64,000 nt of DNA from the NCBI RefSeq assembly GCF_023074075.1, contig NZ_JADPKT010000086.1:55126-119125 (forward strand). The letters are read 5' to 3'. Position 1 is the stretch's first letter. Each line of letters starts with the position of its first letter. Origin of the DNA: Bradyrhizobium sp. 138. GTDB lineage: Bacteria > Pseudomonadota > Alphaproteobacteria > Rhizobiales > Xanthobacteraceae. Positions 20,005-28,724 of the stretch are shown here, one piece after another. Both the position numbers and the translations under genes were made by a program. The notes under the pieces are model-generated. The model was not told the DNA's origin. It did not search any database and was given only the letters and a program-made list of their open reading frames with translations.

Positions 20005-20042
20005 ACGGGCGGTCTAAGGCACGGCGCATCAACACTCTCAGT

Positions 20043-20086
20043 GTCGTCCCTGCCCCGTGCGCAATTGCGCACTAGGCGGGGACGAC
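20043..20086. repeat. Palindromic intergenic element (family F)
   Basis: An outer inverted pair GTCGTCCC / GGGACGAC encloses a perfect 16-base palindrome GTGCGCAATTGCGCAC. It sits between the convergent DUF2336 gene and mtaB and probably serves as a transcription end. Confidence 0.7.
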
Positions 20087-20120
20087 GTCGAGGATAGAGC
20101 GCCGCGCACTATTCGCAGCC

Positions 20121-21377
20121 TTATGATGTGGTGAGCCGCTCGCCATCGCTGCCGGCGATCCTGAGCGGCACGACGGTTCCCACTTGCCCGCCCGAAATCG
20201 CCACCGGCAGATAGTGCTCCGTGCGGCCCTGCCGGTCGCCCTCGATCAACACATCGCGCGTTGCGCCGATCTCGGCTTGCAGCCGCTTGCGCAGTGCTGC
20301 TTCGCCCGCCGCACGCAGCCGCTTGGCGCGTTGCTTGATCAGCGCCCCCGCAACCTGCGGCATCTTCGCAGCCGGCGTGCCGGGACGCGGCGAATAGGGG
20401 AAGACGTGCAGGAATGTCAGGCCGCATTGTTCGACGAGATCGAGCGAACGCGAGAACATTTCATCCGTCTCGGTCGGGAAGCCCGCGATGATGTCGGCGC
20501 CGAGGGCGATGTCCGGGCGCAGCCGGCGCACCTGGTCGCAGAATGCGATCGCATCCTGCCGCGAATGCCGCCGCTTCATGCGCTTCAGGATCATGTCGTC
20601 GCCTGACTGTAGCGACAGATGCAGATGCGGCATCAGCCGCGCATCATCAGCGATGGCATCGAGCAGGTCCGCATCCGCCTCGATCGAGTCGATCGACGAG
20701 ATGCGCAGGCGCCGCAGCTCCGGCACGTGACGCAAGATCTGCTTCGTCAGCATGCCGAGCTTCGGCGCGCCGGGCAGGTCGGCGCCGTAGCTGGTGAGAT
20801 CGACGCCGGTCAGCACGATCTCGGCATGGCCGCGTTCGACCAGCGTCCGCACCTGCTCGACCACCGCGCCCATCGGCACCGAACGCGAATTGCCGCGGCC
20901 AAACGGGATGATGCAGAAGGTGCAGCGATGGTCGCAGCCGTTCTGCACCTGCACGAACACGCGCGGCAGGCCGCTCGCATAGCCGTCGACGAGATGCGGC
21001 GCCATCTCCTTCACCGCCATGATGTCGCTGACGGCGATCTTCTCGCTGGCGCCGAGGTCGAAAGCGCTCCGCGTCTCCTGCCACGCAGACGCACGCATCT
21101 TGTCGTCATTGCCGACGACGCGATCGACCTCGGTCATATCGGCGAACATTGAGCTTTGCGTCTGCGCCGCGCAACCGGTGACGACGATGCGCGCACCGGG
21201 CCGTTCGCGCTTCAGCTTGCGGATCGACTGGCGCGCCTGCGCCACCGCCTCGTTGGTGACGGCGCAACTGTTGATGACGATGGTGTCGGAAAGACCCGCG
21301 CCCTCGGCCTCACGGCGGATCACCTCGGCCTCGAAGGCATTGAGGCGGCAGCCGAAGGTGACGATGTCGACGGCCAT
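20121..21377 (-). CDS. mtaB: tRNA t6A37 methylthiotransferase MtaB
   Basis: This radical-SAM enzyme converts t6A37 to ms2t6A37 in tRNAs reading ANN codons. The 418-residue protein has the N-terminal MTTase domain with cluster cysteines at about 10, 38 and 69 (TFGCRLN, NSCAV, TGCAAQ). The radical-SAM motif NGCDHRCTFC (C148, C152, C155) follows, then a C-terminal TRAM-like region. It needs two Fe-S clusters. Its start overlaps the dapF stop by one base (TGATG), so the two genes are co-translated. Confidence 0.94.
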   Translation of the reverse strand: MAVDIVTFGCRLNAFEAEVIRREAEGAGLSDTIVINSCAVTNEAVAQARQSIRKLKRERPGARIVVTGCAAQTQSSMFADMTEVDRVVGNDDKMRASAWQETRSAFDLGASEKIAVSDIMAVKEMAPHLVDGYASGLPRVFVQVQNGCDHRCTFCIIPFGRGNSRSVPMGAVVEQVRTLVERGHAEIVLTGVDLTSYGADLPGAPKLGMLTKQILRHVPELRRLRISSIDSIEADADLLDAIADDARLMPHLHLSLQSGDDMILKRMKRRHSRQDAIAFCDQVRRLRPDIALGADIIAGFPTETDEMFSRSLDLVEQCGLTFLHVFPYSPRPGTPAAKMPQVAGALIKQRAKRLRAAGEAALRKRLQAEIGATRDVLIEGDRQGRTEHYLPVAISGGQVGTVVPLRIAGSDGERLTTS

Positions 21378-22252
21378 CAGGCGACCGGCGCGAACAGCGC
21401 CGGATCGAATCTGCCTTCATATTCGAAGGTCGCCGTGCCCGTCATCAGCACGTGGTCGTCGCGCTCGCGCCATTCGATGCCGAGCTTGCCGCCGGGCAGC
21501 GTGATCTCGACATTGCGCTCGGCCCGCTTCAGGCGGGCCGCCGCAACCGCCGTGGCGCAGGCCGCCGAGCCGCAGGCCTTGGTCAGGCCTGCACCACGCT
21601 CCCACGTTCGGATCGTGATGTGCTTGTCATCGACGATATGGGCGAGTGTGATATTGGCGCGCTCCGGGAAGATCGGATGGTTTTCGAGCAGCGGACCGAA
21701 ACGCTCGAGATCGTAGGCGTCGACGTCGTCGACCCAGAAGATCGCGTGCGGATTGCCCATGCTCACCACGGAGGGCGAATGCAGGATCGGATTGTCGATC
21801 GGCCCGATCTGCAATTCGATGTAGCGGGTGTCGCGGAACTCTTCCGCCAGCGGGATATCCTGCCAGCCGAACTTGGGCGCACCCATGTCGACGGTGTAGA
21901 GATCCGGCGCGGGGCCCTGCCAGGCATTGAGCAGGCCCGCTTCCGTCTCGAACGTCGCGGTGGTCTGCCCGTTCTTCTCGAAAATGCGCCGCACCACACA
22001 GCGCATGCCGTTGCCGCAGGCACCGGCCTCCGAGCCGTCATTGTTGTAGATGCGGATGAAGGCTTCGGTGCCGTCGAGCCGCGGCTTCTGCAGCACCATG
22101 AGCTGGTCGTAGGCCACGCCGCCGTTCGCGGACGCCACCGCGCGCGCATCGTCCGGCGTCACCTTTGCGGTGGAATCGCGCATGTCGACAACGACGATCT
22201 CGTTGCCGATGCCGTTCATCTTGGCAAATGCGTGGTTGGCCAGCGCGCTCAT
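21377..22252 (-). CDS. dapF: Diaminopimelate epimerase
   Basis: This enzyme interconverts LL- and meso-diaminopimelate for lysine and peptidoglycan synthesis. The 291-residue protein has both active-site cysteines: C79 in EAGACGNGMRC and C227 in TKACGSAACAT. The start FAKMNGIGNEIVVVD is the usual DapF opening. It is the first gene of a two-gene unit with mtaB, an arrangement common in alphaproteobacteria. Confidence 0.96.
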   Translation of the reverse strand: MSALANHAFAKMNGIGNEIVVVDMRDSTAKVTPDDARAVASANGGVAYDQLMVLQKPRLDGTEAFIRIYNNDGSEAGACGNGMRCVVRRIFEKNGQTTATFETEAGLLNAWQGPAPDLYTVDMGAPKFGWQDIPLAEEFRDTRYIELQIGPIDNPILHSPSVVSMGNPHAIFWVDDVDAYDLERFGPLLENHPIFPERANITLAHIVDDKHITIRTWERGAGLTKACGSAACATAVAAARLKRAERNVEITLPGGKLGIEWRERDDHVLMTGTATFEYEGRFDPALFAPVA

Positions 22253-22465
22253 GAAAATTCCCGAATTTCGCCCGTCTTATATGGCGATCCTTGCCGGCTT
22301 GGCCAGTGTTTTGCCACCAGTCGCCAGAGGTCTGCCATGACGCATCTGTCATGGGACGAATTTGGCGCTCGCGTGTTAGAACGGCGCGTTCGCGCGAGCC
22401 GGGGGCGCGGCCGGGCGCAAAGACGGTTTTAGGCCTTGTTTGGTTAAGGCCTTGGGGAGAATAAA

Positions 22466-23245
22466 ATGTTCAGGTTTCGTCGTCTCGCTCTGGCCGCGCT
22501 GATCCCGGCAGCGGCCTTGTCGTTTGGCCTGCCTGAGGTTCTGGCGCAAACCCCGAGCCCGGCACCGGCCGCCTCGGCAAGTCCCTCGCCGGCCCCGTCG
22601 GCTTCCCCCTCCCCGGCCGCCAGTGCCTCGCCTGCGCCTGCGGCAACGCCCTCACCGGCGCCATCGCCTGCGGCCAGCGCTTCGCCGACCCCGACAACGT
22701 CGCCCTCTCCCGCAGCCAGCGCCTCACCCAGCCCGGCGACACCGCCACCCGCTGCGGCCACAACACCTGCTCCGGTGCAGACCGCCGATCCGTTCGGCCT
22801 GGAGACCACGCTCGAATCCAGGAAGGTCGTGATGGTCAAGGGCACTGCCAATTGGGACTCGGCCTTCGACACGCTGGTCGACGCCTTCAAGGCGCTGAAC
22901 GCGCTGCTGGACAAGCAGGGCATCAAGCACGCCGGCAATTCGATGATCGTCTACACCTCGACCGACGACACCGGCTTCACCTTTCTCGCCGAGATCCCGG
23001 TCGACCAGGATCCCAAGAGCTTGCCCAAGGACATGAGCATCGGCAAATCGCCAGAGGGCAAGGCGCTGAAATTCGTCCATCGTGGTTCCTACGACAACAT
23101 GGACAACACCTACGAGGCGATCACCAATCATCTCGACGACAAGAGACTGGAAGCCAAGGACACCTTCATCGAAGAATATCTCACCGATCCCCTGAAGACC
23201 GCTGAGGACAAGCTCGTGATCAACGTTTTCGTGCCGCTGAAGTGA
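22466..23245 (+). CDS. Exported GyrI-like effector-binding domain protein with Pro/Ala/Ser-rich linker
   Basis: This 259-residue protein has a signal peptide (likely cleavage after EVLA at 27). A low-complexity stretch of about 75 residues follows, built from repeats such as PSPAPSASPSPAA. The folded domain covers about 108-259 and resembles the SOUL/GyrI-like (AraC effector-binding) fold, with FLAEIPVDQDPKSLP and ALKFVHRGSYDNMDNTYEAI. Such domains usually bind small ligands in the cytoplasm, so the signal peptide and stalk are unusual. The linker suggests a periplasmic tether. Its stop overlaps the next gene's possible GTG start. Confidence 0.85.
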   Translation: MFRFRRLALAALIPAAALSFGLPEVLAQTPSPAPAASASPSPAPSASPSPAASASPAPAATPSPAPSPAASASPTPTTSPSPAASASPSPATPPPAAATTPAPVQTADPFGLETTLESRKVVMVKGTANWDSAFDTLVDAFKALNALLDKQGIKHAGNSMIVYTSTDDTGFTFLAEIPVDQDPKSLPKDMSIGKSPEGKALKFVHRGSYDNMDNTYEAITNHLDDKRLEAKDTFIEEYLTDPLKTAEDKLVINVFVPLK

Positions 23246-23247
23246 GA

Positions 23248-23967
23248 ATGATGAAAAAGCCTACCGTATTTGTTACTTCCCTTGCCGCCGTTCTCGCGGC
23301 CACGCTGCCGGCAGCGCCTGCGCTCGCCGATGATTTCCCGTCCGCCATTTCGGTGAGCGGCGAGGCCAATATTTCCGTGGCGCCGGATCTCGCGCAGATC
23401 GATGCCGGCGTTGCCAGTGACGCCAAAACGGCAAAGGAAGCCTCCGACGCCAACAATGCCGCGATGGGCAAGGTGCTGCTGGCGCTGAAGGGCGCCGGCC
23501 TTGCCGAGAAGGACTATCAGACCTCGCGCTTGTCGCTGCAGCCGCAATATGGCCAGAACAAATCCACCGGCGCATCCCCGGTGGTCGGCTTCCGCGCCTC
23601 CAACCGTGTCACCGTGAAGATTCGCGACGTGACCAAGGTCGCCGGTATCATCGACACGCTGGTCGCCGCCGGCGCCAACGACATCGGCAATATCTCGTTC
23701 GAGGTGACGCAGGCGTCAAAGCTGCTCGACGATGCCCGCGAGCAGGCGGTGGCCGATGCACGGCGTAAGGCCGAAGTTTACGCCAAGGCCACCGGTGTCA
23801 CGCTGGGCGCGCCGCTCAGCATCTCCGAGGGCGGCACCCCGATGCCGCTGTTCCAGGCGCGGATGGCGAAGGCGCCGATGGCGGCGCCTGCTGCGGTCGC
23901 ACCAGGCGAGGAGACGCTGTCGGTGACGGTGAATGTGAGCTGGGCGATCAAGGCGAAAGAGCAATAA
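23248..23967 (+). CDS. SIMPL domain (DUF541) exported protein
   Basis: This 239-residue periplasmic protein has a signal peptide (about 1-27, cleavage after PALA). The DUF541/SIMPL domain follows, starting ISVSGEANISVAPDLAQIDAGV and containing YQTSRLSLQPQY and the conserved DAREQAVADARRKAEVYAKA helix. Members include the E. coli protein YggE, linked to oxidative stress protection. It directly follows the GyrI-like protein gene, so both are likely made together. I chose the ATG at 23248; a GTG at 23242 overlaps the upstream stop by four bases and is also possible. Confidence 0.88.
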   Translation: MMKKPTVFVTSLAAVLAATLPAAPALADDFPSAISVSGEANISVAPDLAQIDAGVASDAKTAKEASDANNAAMGKVLLALKGAGLAEKDYQTSRLSLQPQYGQNKSTGASPVVGFRASNRVTVKIRDVTKVAGIIDTLVAAGANDIGNISFEVTQASKLLDDAREQAVADARRKAEVYAKATGVTLGAPLSISEGGTPMPLFQARMAKAPMAAPAAVAPGEETLSVTVNVSWAIKAKEQ

Positions 23968-24003
23968 GTCTCGCCACGAGTTGTATGTGGGGCGAGAGCG
24001 AAG

Positions 24004-25188
24004 CTAGATCTCCACAACCTGCCCTGGCTGCATCGCCACGAACCGCTCCTGCGAAATTTTCGCCGCATCGAGCGCCTCGACCAGCGCCTTCGCCGGCGCG
24101 TCGATCGCTTCGTCCGTGAGCTGGAACGTGCCGTGGTGATGCCCGAGCGCGGCTTGCGCGCCGCAATCCGCCAGCGCCTTTACGGCATCCTCCGGATTCA
24201 TGTGCTGATCGCGCATGAACCAGCGCGGCTCGTAGGCACCGATGGGAAGGATCGCCAGACGCAGCGGTCCGTGCTTCTCGGCGACGCGACGAAAATGCGT
24301 GCCGTCGCCATAGCCGGAATCGCAGACGACGTAGATTTTCCCCGCAGGCGTCTCCAGCACGAAGCTCGCCCACAGCGCCTTGTTGCGATCGAACATGCCG
24401 CGCGCGGTCCAGTGCCGGGTCGGCACCAGATGCACGGCGATGCCGCCGCCGAGCTCGACGCGGTCGTGCCAGTCGAAGGCTTCCACCTTGATGGTGGGAT
24501 CCCAGCTGCGCATCGTGACGTCGTTGCCGAGCGGGGTGACCACGCGCGGGGCGAAATTCTTGGTGAGCCGCGACAGCGTCGCAATGTCCAGGTGATCGTA
24601 ATGGCCGTGCGAGACCAGCACGACATCGATCTTCGGCAGCTTCTCGAACGCGATGCCGGGATCGTTGTGCCGCTTCGGCCCCGCCCAGGCGACCGGCGAG
24701 ACCCGCATCGACCAGACGGGATCGACCAGAATGTTGAGGCCGCCGGTCTGGATCAGCCAACTGGCGTGGCCGACGAAGGAGAGCCGCACGTTGTCGCCGT
24801 CGACCCGCGCCGGCGGGGTATCGACATGGGGGCTGGGAGTCCAGTCGGGCCATTCGGCGCGCTTCCGCCTGCCGCCGAGCTGCCAGCGCAGCACCTCGCG
24901 CAGCGACTTTGGCGGCGCACCATCCGGATCGAAGAAGGTCAGGCCGTCGAAATGATCGGAGACCGGGCCGTCATAGGTTTTCATGCGAGAGATCCAAAGG
25001 GAGGGCACGCCGACCAGCGCGCCGGCTCCGGCAAGCAGTCCGAACAGGCGACGGCGGGTGATCGGCACGGGCGGCTTCAGCGATGGTGATGGAGGCGGGT
25101 CATTCTCTTTAATATGGGCGGTCCCGCAGGAAAAGGAACCGGGCGCCAAAACGGCCCTGTTTTCAGGGTCTTGCCTTGGCGAAGGCAT
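24004..25188 (-). CDS. Exported MBL-fold metallo-hydrolase (UlaG/NAPE-PLD-like)
   Basis: This 394-residue protein of the metallo-beta-lactamase superfamily has the metal-binding motif SHGHYDHLD (HxHxDH) followed by TPLGND, CDSGYGDG and GHHHGTF. This pattern matches NAPE-PLD and related lipid-type hydrolases. The N-terminus carries ITRRRLFGLLAGAGALVG (about 43-60), which looks like a Tat signal, although it sits unusually far from the ATG at 25188. A GTG at 25068 would place it at the very start. No substrate can be assigned. Confidence 0.85.
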   Translation of the reverse strand: MPSPRQDPENRAVLAPGSFSCGTAHIKENDPPPSPSLKPPVPITRRRLFGLLAGAGALVGVPSLWISRMKTYDGPVSDHFDGLTFFDPDGAPPKSLREVLRWQLGGRRKRAEWPDWTPSPHVDTPPARVDGDNVRLSFVGHASWLIQTGGLNILVDPVWSMRVSPVAWAGPKRHNDPGIAFEKLPKIDVVLVSHGHYDHLDIATLSRLTKNFAPRVVTPLGNDVTMRSWDPTIKVEAFDWHDRVELGGGIAVHLVPTRHWTARGMFDRNKALWASFVLETPAGKIYVVCDSGYGDGTHFRRVAEKHGPLRLAILPIGAYEPRWFMRDQHMNPEDAVKALADCGAQAALGHHHGTFQLTDEAIDAPAKALVEALDAAKISQERFVAMQPGQVVEI

Positions 25189-25353
25189 CCCGACGCCCTA
25201 ACTTTCCTTGACTTTTGGGCGTGGGCGGCGTTTAACCCCGCCACTTTCTCGGAAAGGCTTTCTTTTCGACCCGCCGACCGGCCTTAGGACCGGAGGTCAA
25301 CGCCCGACAGCGCTGTGCGCCCTCGGGCGCAAAGGTGTTTGGACTTTCTTCTC

Positions 25354-25379
25354 CCTCGCCCCGCTCTTGCGGGGAGAGG
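25354..25379 (+). promoter_or_regulatory. Hairpin in the ffh 5' leader
   Basis: CCTC-G-CCCCGC and GCGGGG-A-GAGG form a strong hairpin with a TCTT loop, ending only 18 bases before the ffh start codon. The ribosome binding site AGGAC lies between. An ffh leader RNA motif has been described in alphaproteobacteria; I cannot confirm a match. A further GC-rich palindromic segment (GCCGACCGGCC) lies upstream. Confidence 0.4.
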
Positions 25380-25397
25380 TAAAACAGGACAACGGCA

Positions 25398-26945
25398 TTG
25401 TTCGACAATCTGTCGGAACGGCTTGGTGGCATTCTCGATCGTCTGACGGGGCGCGGGGCGCTGACCGAAAAGGACGTCGACGCCGCGATGCGCGAGGTGC
25501 GACGCGCGCTGCTGGAGGCCGACGTCGCGCTCGAAGTCGTGCGCAGCTTCACCGAACGCGTCCGCGAGCAGGCGATCGGCGCCACCGTCGTCAAGTCGGT
25601 CACCCCCGGCCAGATGGTGGTCAAGATCGTCCATGACGAGCTGATCAACACGCTCGGTGCCGAAAGCCAGACCATCGACGTCAATTCCGTGCCGCCGGTG
25701 CCGATCATGATGGTCGGTCTGCAAGGCTCTGGTAAGACCACCACCACCGCAAAGCTCGCCCGCCGGCTGGTCCAGCGCGACAAGCGCAAGGTGCTGATGG
25801 CCTCGCTCGACGTCTATCGCCCGGCGGCGATGGAGCAGCTGGCCGTGCTCGGCCGCGATCTCGACATTCCGACCTTGCCCATCGTGGCGGGACAGCAGCC
25901 GCCGCAGATTGCGAAGCGCGCACTGGAGGCCGGCAAGCTCGGCGGCTACGACATCGTGCTGCTCGACACCGCCGGCCGCACCACGCTCGACGAAGAGATG
26001 ATGGCGGAGGCAGCCGCGATCAAAGCTGCCGCCAATCCGCACGAAGTGCTGCTGGTCGCCGACAGCCTCACCGGCCAGGACGCGGTGAACCTTGCGCGCT
26101 CGTTCGACCAGCGCGTCGGCCTCACCGGCATCGTGTTGACTCGTGTGGACGGCGACGGCCGCGGCGGCGCCGCGCTGTCGATGCGCGCGGTGACCGGCAA
26201 GCCGATCAAGCTGATCGGCACCGGTGAAAAGACCGACGCGCTGGAAGATTTCCATCCTGATCGTATCGCCGGCCGCATCCTCGGCATGGGCGACGTGGTC
26301 TCGCTGGTCGAACGTGCCGCCGCCAACATCGACGCCGAGAAGGCCGCGCGCACCGCCGAGCGCATGCGCAAGGGTCAGTTCGACCTCAACGACATGCGCG
26401 AGCAGCTGTCGCAGATGGCCAATATGGGCGGCATCAGCGGGCTGATGGGCATGATGCCCGGCATCTCCAAGATGAAGAACCAGATCGCGGCGGCCGGCAT
26501 CGACGACAAGATCTTGAAGCGCCAGGTCGCGATCATCGATTCCATGACGCGCGACGAACGCCGTCACCCCGACCTGCTCAAGGCCAGCCGCAAGAAGCGT
26601 ATCGCAGCCGGCAGCGGCCAGAGCGTCGAGCAGGTCAACAAGCTGCTTAAGATGCACCGGAACATGGCCGACGTGATGAAGGCGATGGGCTCGGGCAAGC
26701 GCGGTCCGCTCGCCGGCATCGCACAGGCCATGGGTTTCGGCGGCGGCATGAAGATGCCTTCGCCCGACGAGATGAAGGCGATGCAGGAGAAGATGCAGGC
26801 CGGCGGTGGACAAGGTCTGCCCAGCCTGCCGAAGGATCTGCCACCCGGTCTTCGCTCGGGCCTGCCGAATTTGCCGGGGCTTACGGGCCTCAGCGGCAAG
26901 CCGACCCTTCCGGGGCTCGGCGGTTTCCCCGGCAAGAAGAAATGA
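25398..26945 (+). CDS. ffh: Signal recognition particle protein Ffh
   Basis: This SRP GTPase binds signal sequences and 4.5S RNA. The 515-residue protein has an N domain (about 1-90), a G domain with GLQGSGKTTT at about 107-116, DTAGRTTLD and TRVDGDGRGG, and a methionine-rich M domain (about 330-440) with GMMPGISKMKNQ. The C-terminus adds a flexible Gly/Pro/Leu-rich tail. It starts with TTG, preceded by AGGAC. The gene leads into rpsP-rimM-trmD-rplS, a linkage found in many bacteria. Its receptor ftsY is 8 kb away on the other strand. Confidence 0.97.
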   Translation: MFDNLSERLGGILDRLTGRGALTEKDVDAAMREVRRALLEADVALEVVRSFTERVREQAIGATVVKSVTPGQMVVKIVHDELINTLGAESQTIDVNSVPPVPIMMVGLQGSGKTTTTAKLARRLVQRDKRKVLMASLDVYRPAAMEQLAVLGRDLDIPTLPIVAGQQPPQIAKRALEAGKLGGYDIVLLDTAGRTTLDEEMMAEAAAIKAAANPHEVLLVADSLTGQDAVNLARSFDQRVGLTGIVLTRVDGDGRGGAALSMRAVTGKPIKLIGTGEKTDALEDFHPDRIAGRILGMGDVVSLVERAAANIDAEKAARTAERMRKGQFDLNDMREQLSQMANMGGISGLMGMMPGISKMKNQIAAAGIDDKILKRQVAIIDSMTRDERRHPDLLKASRKKRIAAGSGQSVEQVNKLLKMHRNMADVMKAMGSGKRGPLAGIAQAMGFGGGMKMPSPDEMKAMQEKMQAGGGQGLPSLPKDLPPGLRSGLPNLPGLTGLSGKPTLPGLGGFPGKKK

Positions 26946-27032
26946 GGAATTCGTCGCGTCGGGAGCGTAGGCATCTCGCGCGGCGCGAAAATACCAATCA
27001 ACCGAACAAACTGTACTTTGAAGGAGAACTAG

Positions 27033-27365
27033 ATGTCCGTCGTCATCCGCCTCGCCCGCGCAGGCACCAAGAAGCGCCCCGTCTATCACGTCGTCGTTGC
27101 CGATTCGCGCTTTCCGCGCGACGGCCGCTTCATCGAGCGTCTCGGTTATTTCAACCCGCTGCTGCCGAAGGACAACGAGGCGCGCCTCAAGCTCGACATG
27201 GACAAGGTGAAGGCCTGGGTCGCCAAGGGCGCGCAGCCGTCGGACCGCGTGGCCCGTTTCCTCGACGCTGCCGGCGTCAAGAAGCGCGAAGCCCGCAACA
27301 ACCCGCAGAAGGCCGTGCCGCGCAAGGAGCGCAAGGCGCAGGCCGAAGCGGCCGCCAAGGGCTAA
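27033..27365 (+). CDS. rpsP: 30S ribosomal protein S16
   Basis: This small-subunit protein needed for 30S assembly has 110 residues and the family opening MSVVIRLARAGTKKRPVYHV. DSRFPRDGRFIERLGYFNP follows and the C-terminus is basic. A near-perfect ribosome binding site AAGGAGA precedes the ATG. It is the first gene of the rpsP-rimM-trmD-rplS cluster. Confidence 0.98.
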   Translation: MSVVIRLARAGTKKRPVYHVVVADSRFPRDGRFIERLGYFNPLLPKDNEARLKLDMDKVKAWVAKGAQPSDRVARFLDAAGVKKREARNNPQKAVPRKERKAQAEAAAKG

Positions 27366-27374
27366 GGCTAGACC

Positions 27375-27899
27375 ATGTCGGCGCTGGTCTGCGTCGCGCG
27401 GATCGGCGCCGCGCATGGTGTGCGCGGTGCGGTCAAACTGTGGACCTTCACCGAAGATCCCTTTGCCGTCAGGCGCTACGGTGCGCTGCTGTCCAAGGAT
27501 GGCAAGCGCCAGTTCGAGGTTGCAACGGCGCGCGAGGCCAAAGATCATCTGGTCGCGACGTTCAAGGGCGTCACCACCCGCGATGAGGCCGAGCGCCTCA
27601 ACGGCATCGAGCTCTACGTCGCGCGCGAAAAACTGCCCGCGACGGATGAGGACGAATATTACCACACCGATCTGATCGGGCTCGCCGCCGTCACCACGGA
27701 CGGCGATGCGCTCGGCCGCGTGCTCGCGATCCATAATTTTGGCGCCGGGGACATCATCGAGATCGCCCCGCTCAAGGGTGCGACGCTGCTGCTGCCGTTC
27801 TCGAATGCGGTGGTGCCGGAAGTCGATATTGCCGGCGGCCGCGTGGTGATCGCGCTGCCGGAGGAGATCGAGGGCGACGACGAGAAGTCATCGTCATAA
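27375..27899 (+). CDS. rimM: Ribosome maturation factor RimM
   Basis: This 30S assembly factor binds S19 and has 174 residues. An N-terminal RimM beta-barrel (VARIGAAHGVRGAVKLWTFT) is followed by a PRC-barrel domain from about residue 97 (YYHTDLIGLAAVT) ending PLKGATLLLPFSNAVVPEVD. It lies 9 bases after rpsP. The expected next gene, trmD, is displaced by an inserted DUF4304 gene. Confidence 0.96.
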   Translation: MSALVCVARIGAAHGVRGAVKLWTFTEDPFAVRRYGALLSKDGKRQFEVATAREAKDHLVATFKGVTTRDEAERLNGIELYVAREKLPATDEDEYYHTDLIGLAAVTTDGDALGRVLAIHNFGAGDIIEIAPLKGATLLLPFSNAVVPEVDIAGGRVVIALPEEIEGDDEKSSS

Positions 27900-28000
27900 C
27901 TTCTGGCCTGAGTTCATGCGCAGAGGTCGCGCGTGAAATGCGCAGGAGATTCCTGGGCGCGCCGGCCAGCGGAACTGAGAGCAAAGGTTCGGAGAGACAT

Positions 28001-28636
28001 GTGAACGGACCGACGCCTCGCCTCGAATCTTCAATCAAAAATCACCTGAGTCCAATGCTCAAGAGCGATGGATTCGTCGGCTCCGGCCGCACTTTTCGTC
28101 GTGTCTCGGAAGATCTTATCCACGTCGTTCAGGTTCAAGGATCGCGGTTCGGCGGCGAGTTCGCCGTAAACCTCGGCATCCAGCCTCGGTCGATTCCGGA
28201 TATCGCTGGCAATTCACCCGATCCAACGAAAATCCGAGAAGAGCTCTGCGAGTTTCGGCGAAGGCTGTCCGAAGCAAAAAGCGATCAATGGTGGGAACAC
28301 GAAGGGTCAATTGAGAGCATGGACGCGGCCGTTCGGGCGGCGGCATTGGTCTACGCGACAATTGGTCGAAATCTATTCTCCGAGGTGTCTGGACCAGAAT
28401 CTCCGTTGCAGAAGGTCACGCCTGCACAATTCGAGGCCGGCCAGTATAGCTTTTCGGGCTTCGGCTCCACGAAGGTTCGAATGGCGCGCTCATTGGCGCT
28501 CATGCGGCAATCGATTGGCAATCTGGCTGACGCCAACGCCTTCGCCCGGATTGCGCTGGCGAGTCTAGCAAATGCGTCCGCGCTACGTACGGAACTGGAA
28601 GAATTGTGTAGAGCAACGGAATCGAAGCAGACGTAA
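28001..28636 (+). CDS. DUF4304 domain-containing protein inserted between rimM and trmD
   Basis: This protein of about 211 residues resembles the DUF4304 family: LKSDGFVGSGRTFRR, then HVVQVQGSRFGGEFAVNLGI, followed by helical regions. No function is known for the family. I chose the GTG at 28001 because GGAGAGA lies just upstream; a longer frame from 27938 exists. Base composition and codon use look clearly less GC-rich than the flanking genes (codons such as AAA, TCA, CGA and AAT are frequent). This points to recent acquisition into a highly conserved operon. It lies on the same strand, so trmD expression would pass through it. Confidence 0.75.
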   Translation: MNGPTPRLESSIKNHLSPMLKSDGFVGSGRTFRRVSEDLIHVVQVQGSRFGGEFAVNLGIQPRSIPDIAGNSPDPTKIREELCEFRRRLSEAKSDQWWEHEGSIESMDAAVRAAALVYATIGRNLFSEVSGPESPLQKVTPAQFEAGQYSFSGFGSTKVRMARSLALMRQSIGNLADANAFARIALASLANASALRTELEELCRATESKQT

Positions 28637-28724
28637 CGAGACGCCGCGGCTGTGAAGATTGCCACTTGAATGCGGCCCCATGCCGGGTCTCGACCTGGCG
28701 CGCACGATGCCCTAACCAGCGATC

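Noticed and set aside
22550..22780. Tandem-repeat DNA in the GyrI-like protein gene as a possible CRISPR or satellite array
   Set aside because: The repeats follow codon periodicity for Pro, Ala and Ser in an open reading frame. There are no unique spacers.
25284..27734. Long open frame opposite ffh, rpsP and rimM (about 816 codons)
   Set aside because: It spans three firmly identified genes on the other strand and has no recognisable domain or ribosome binding site.
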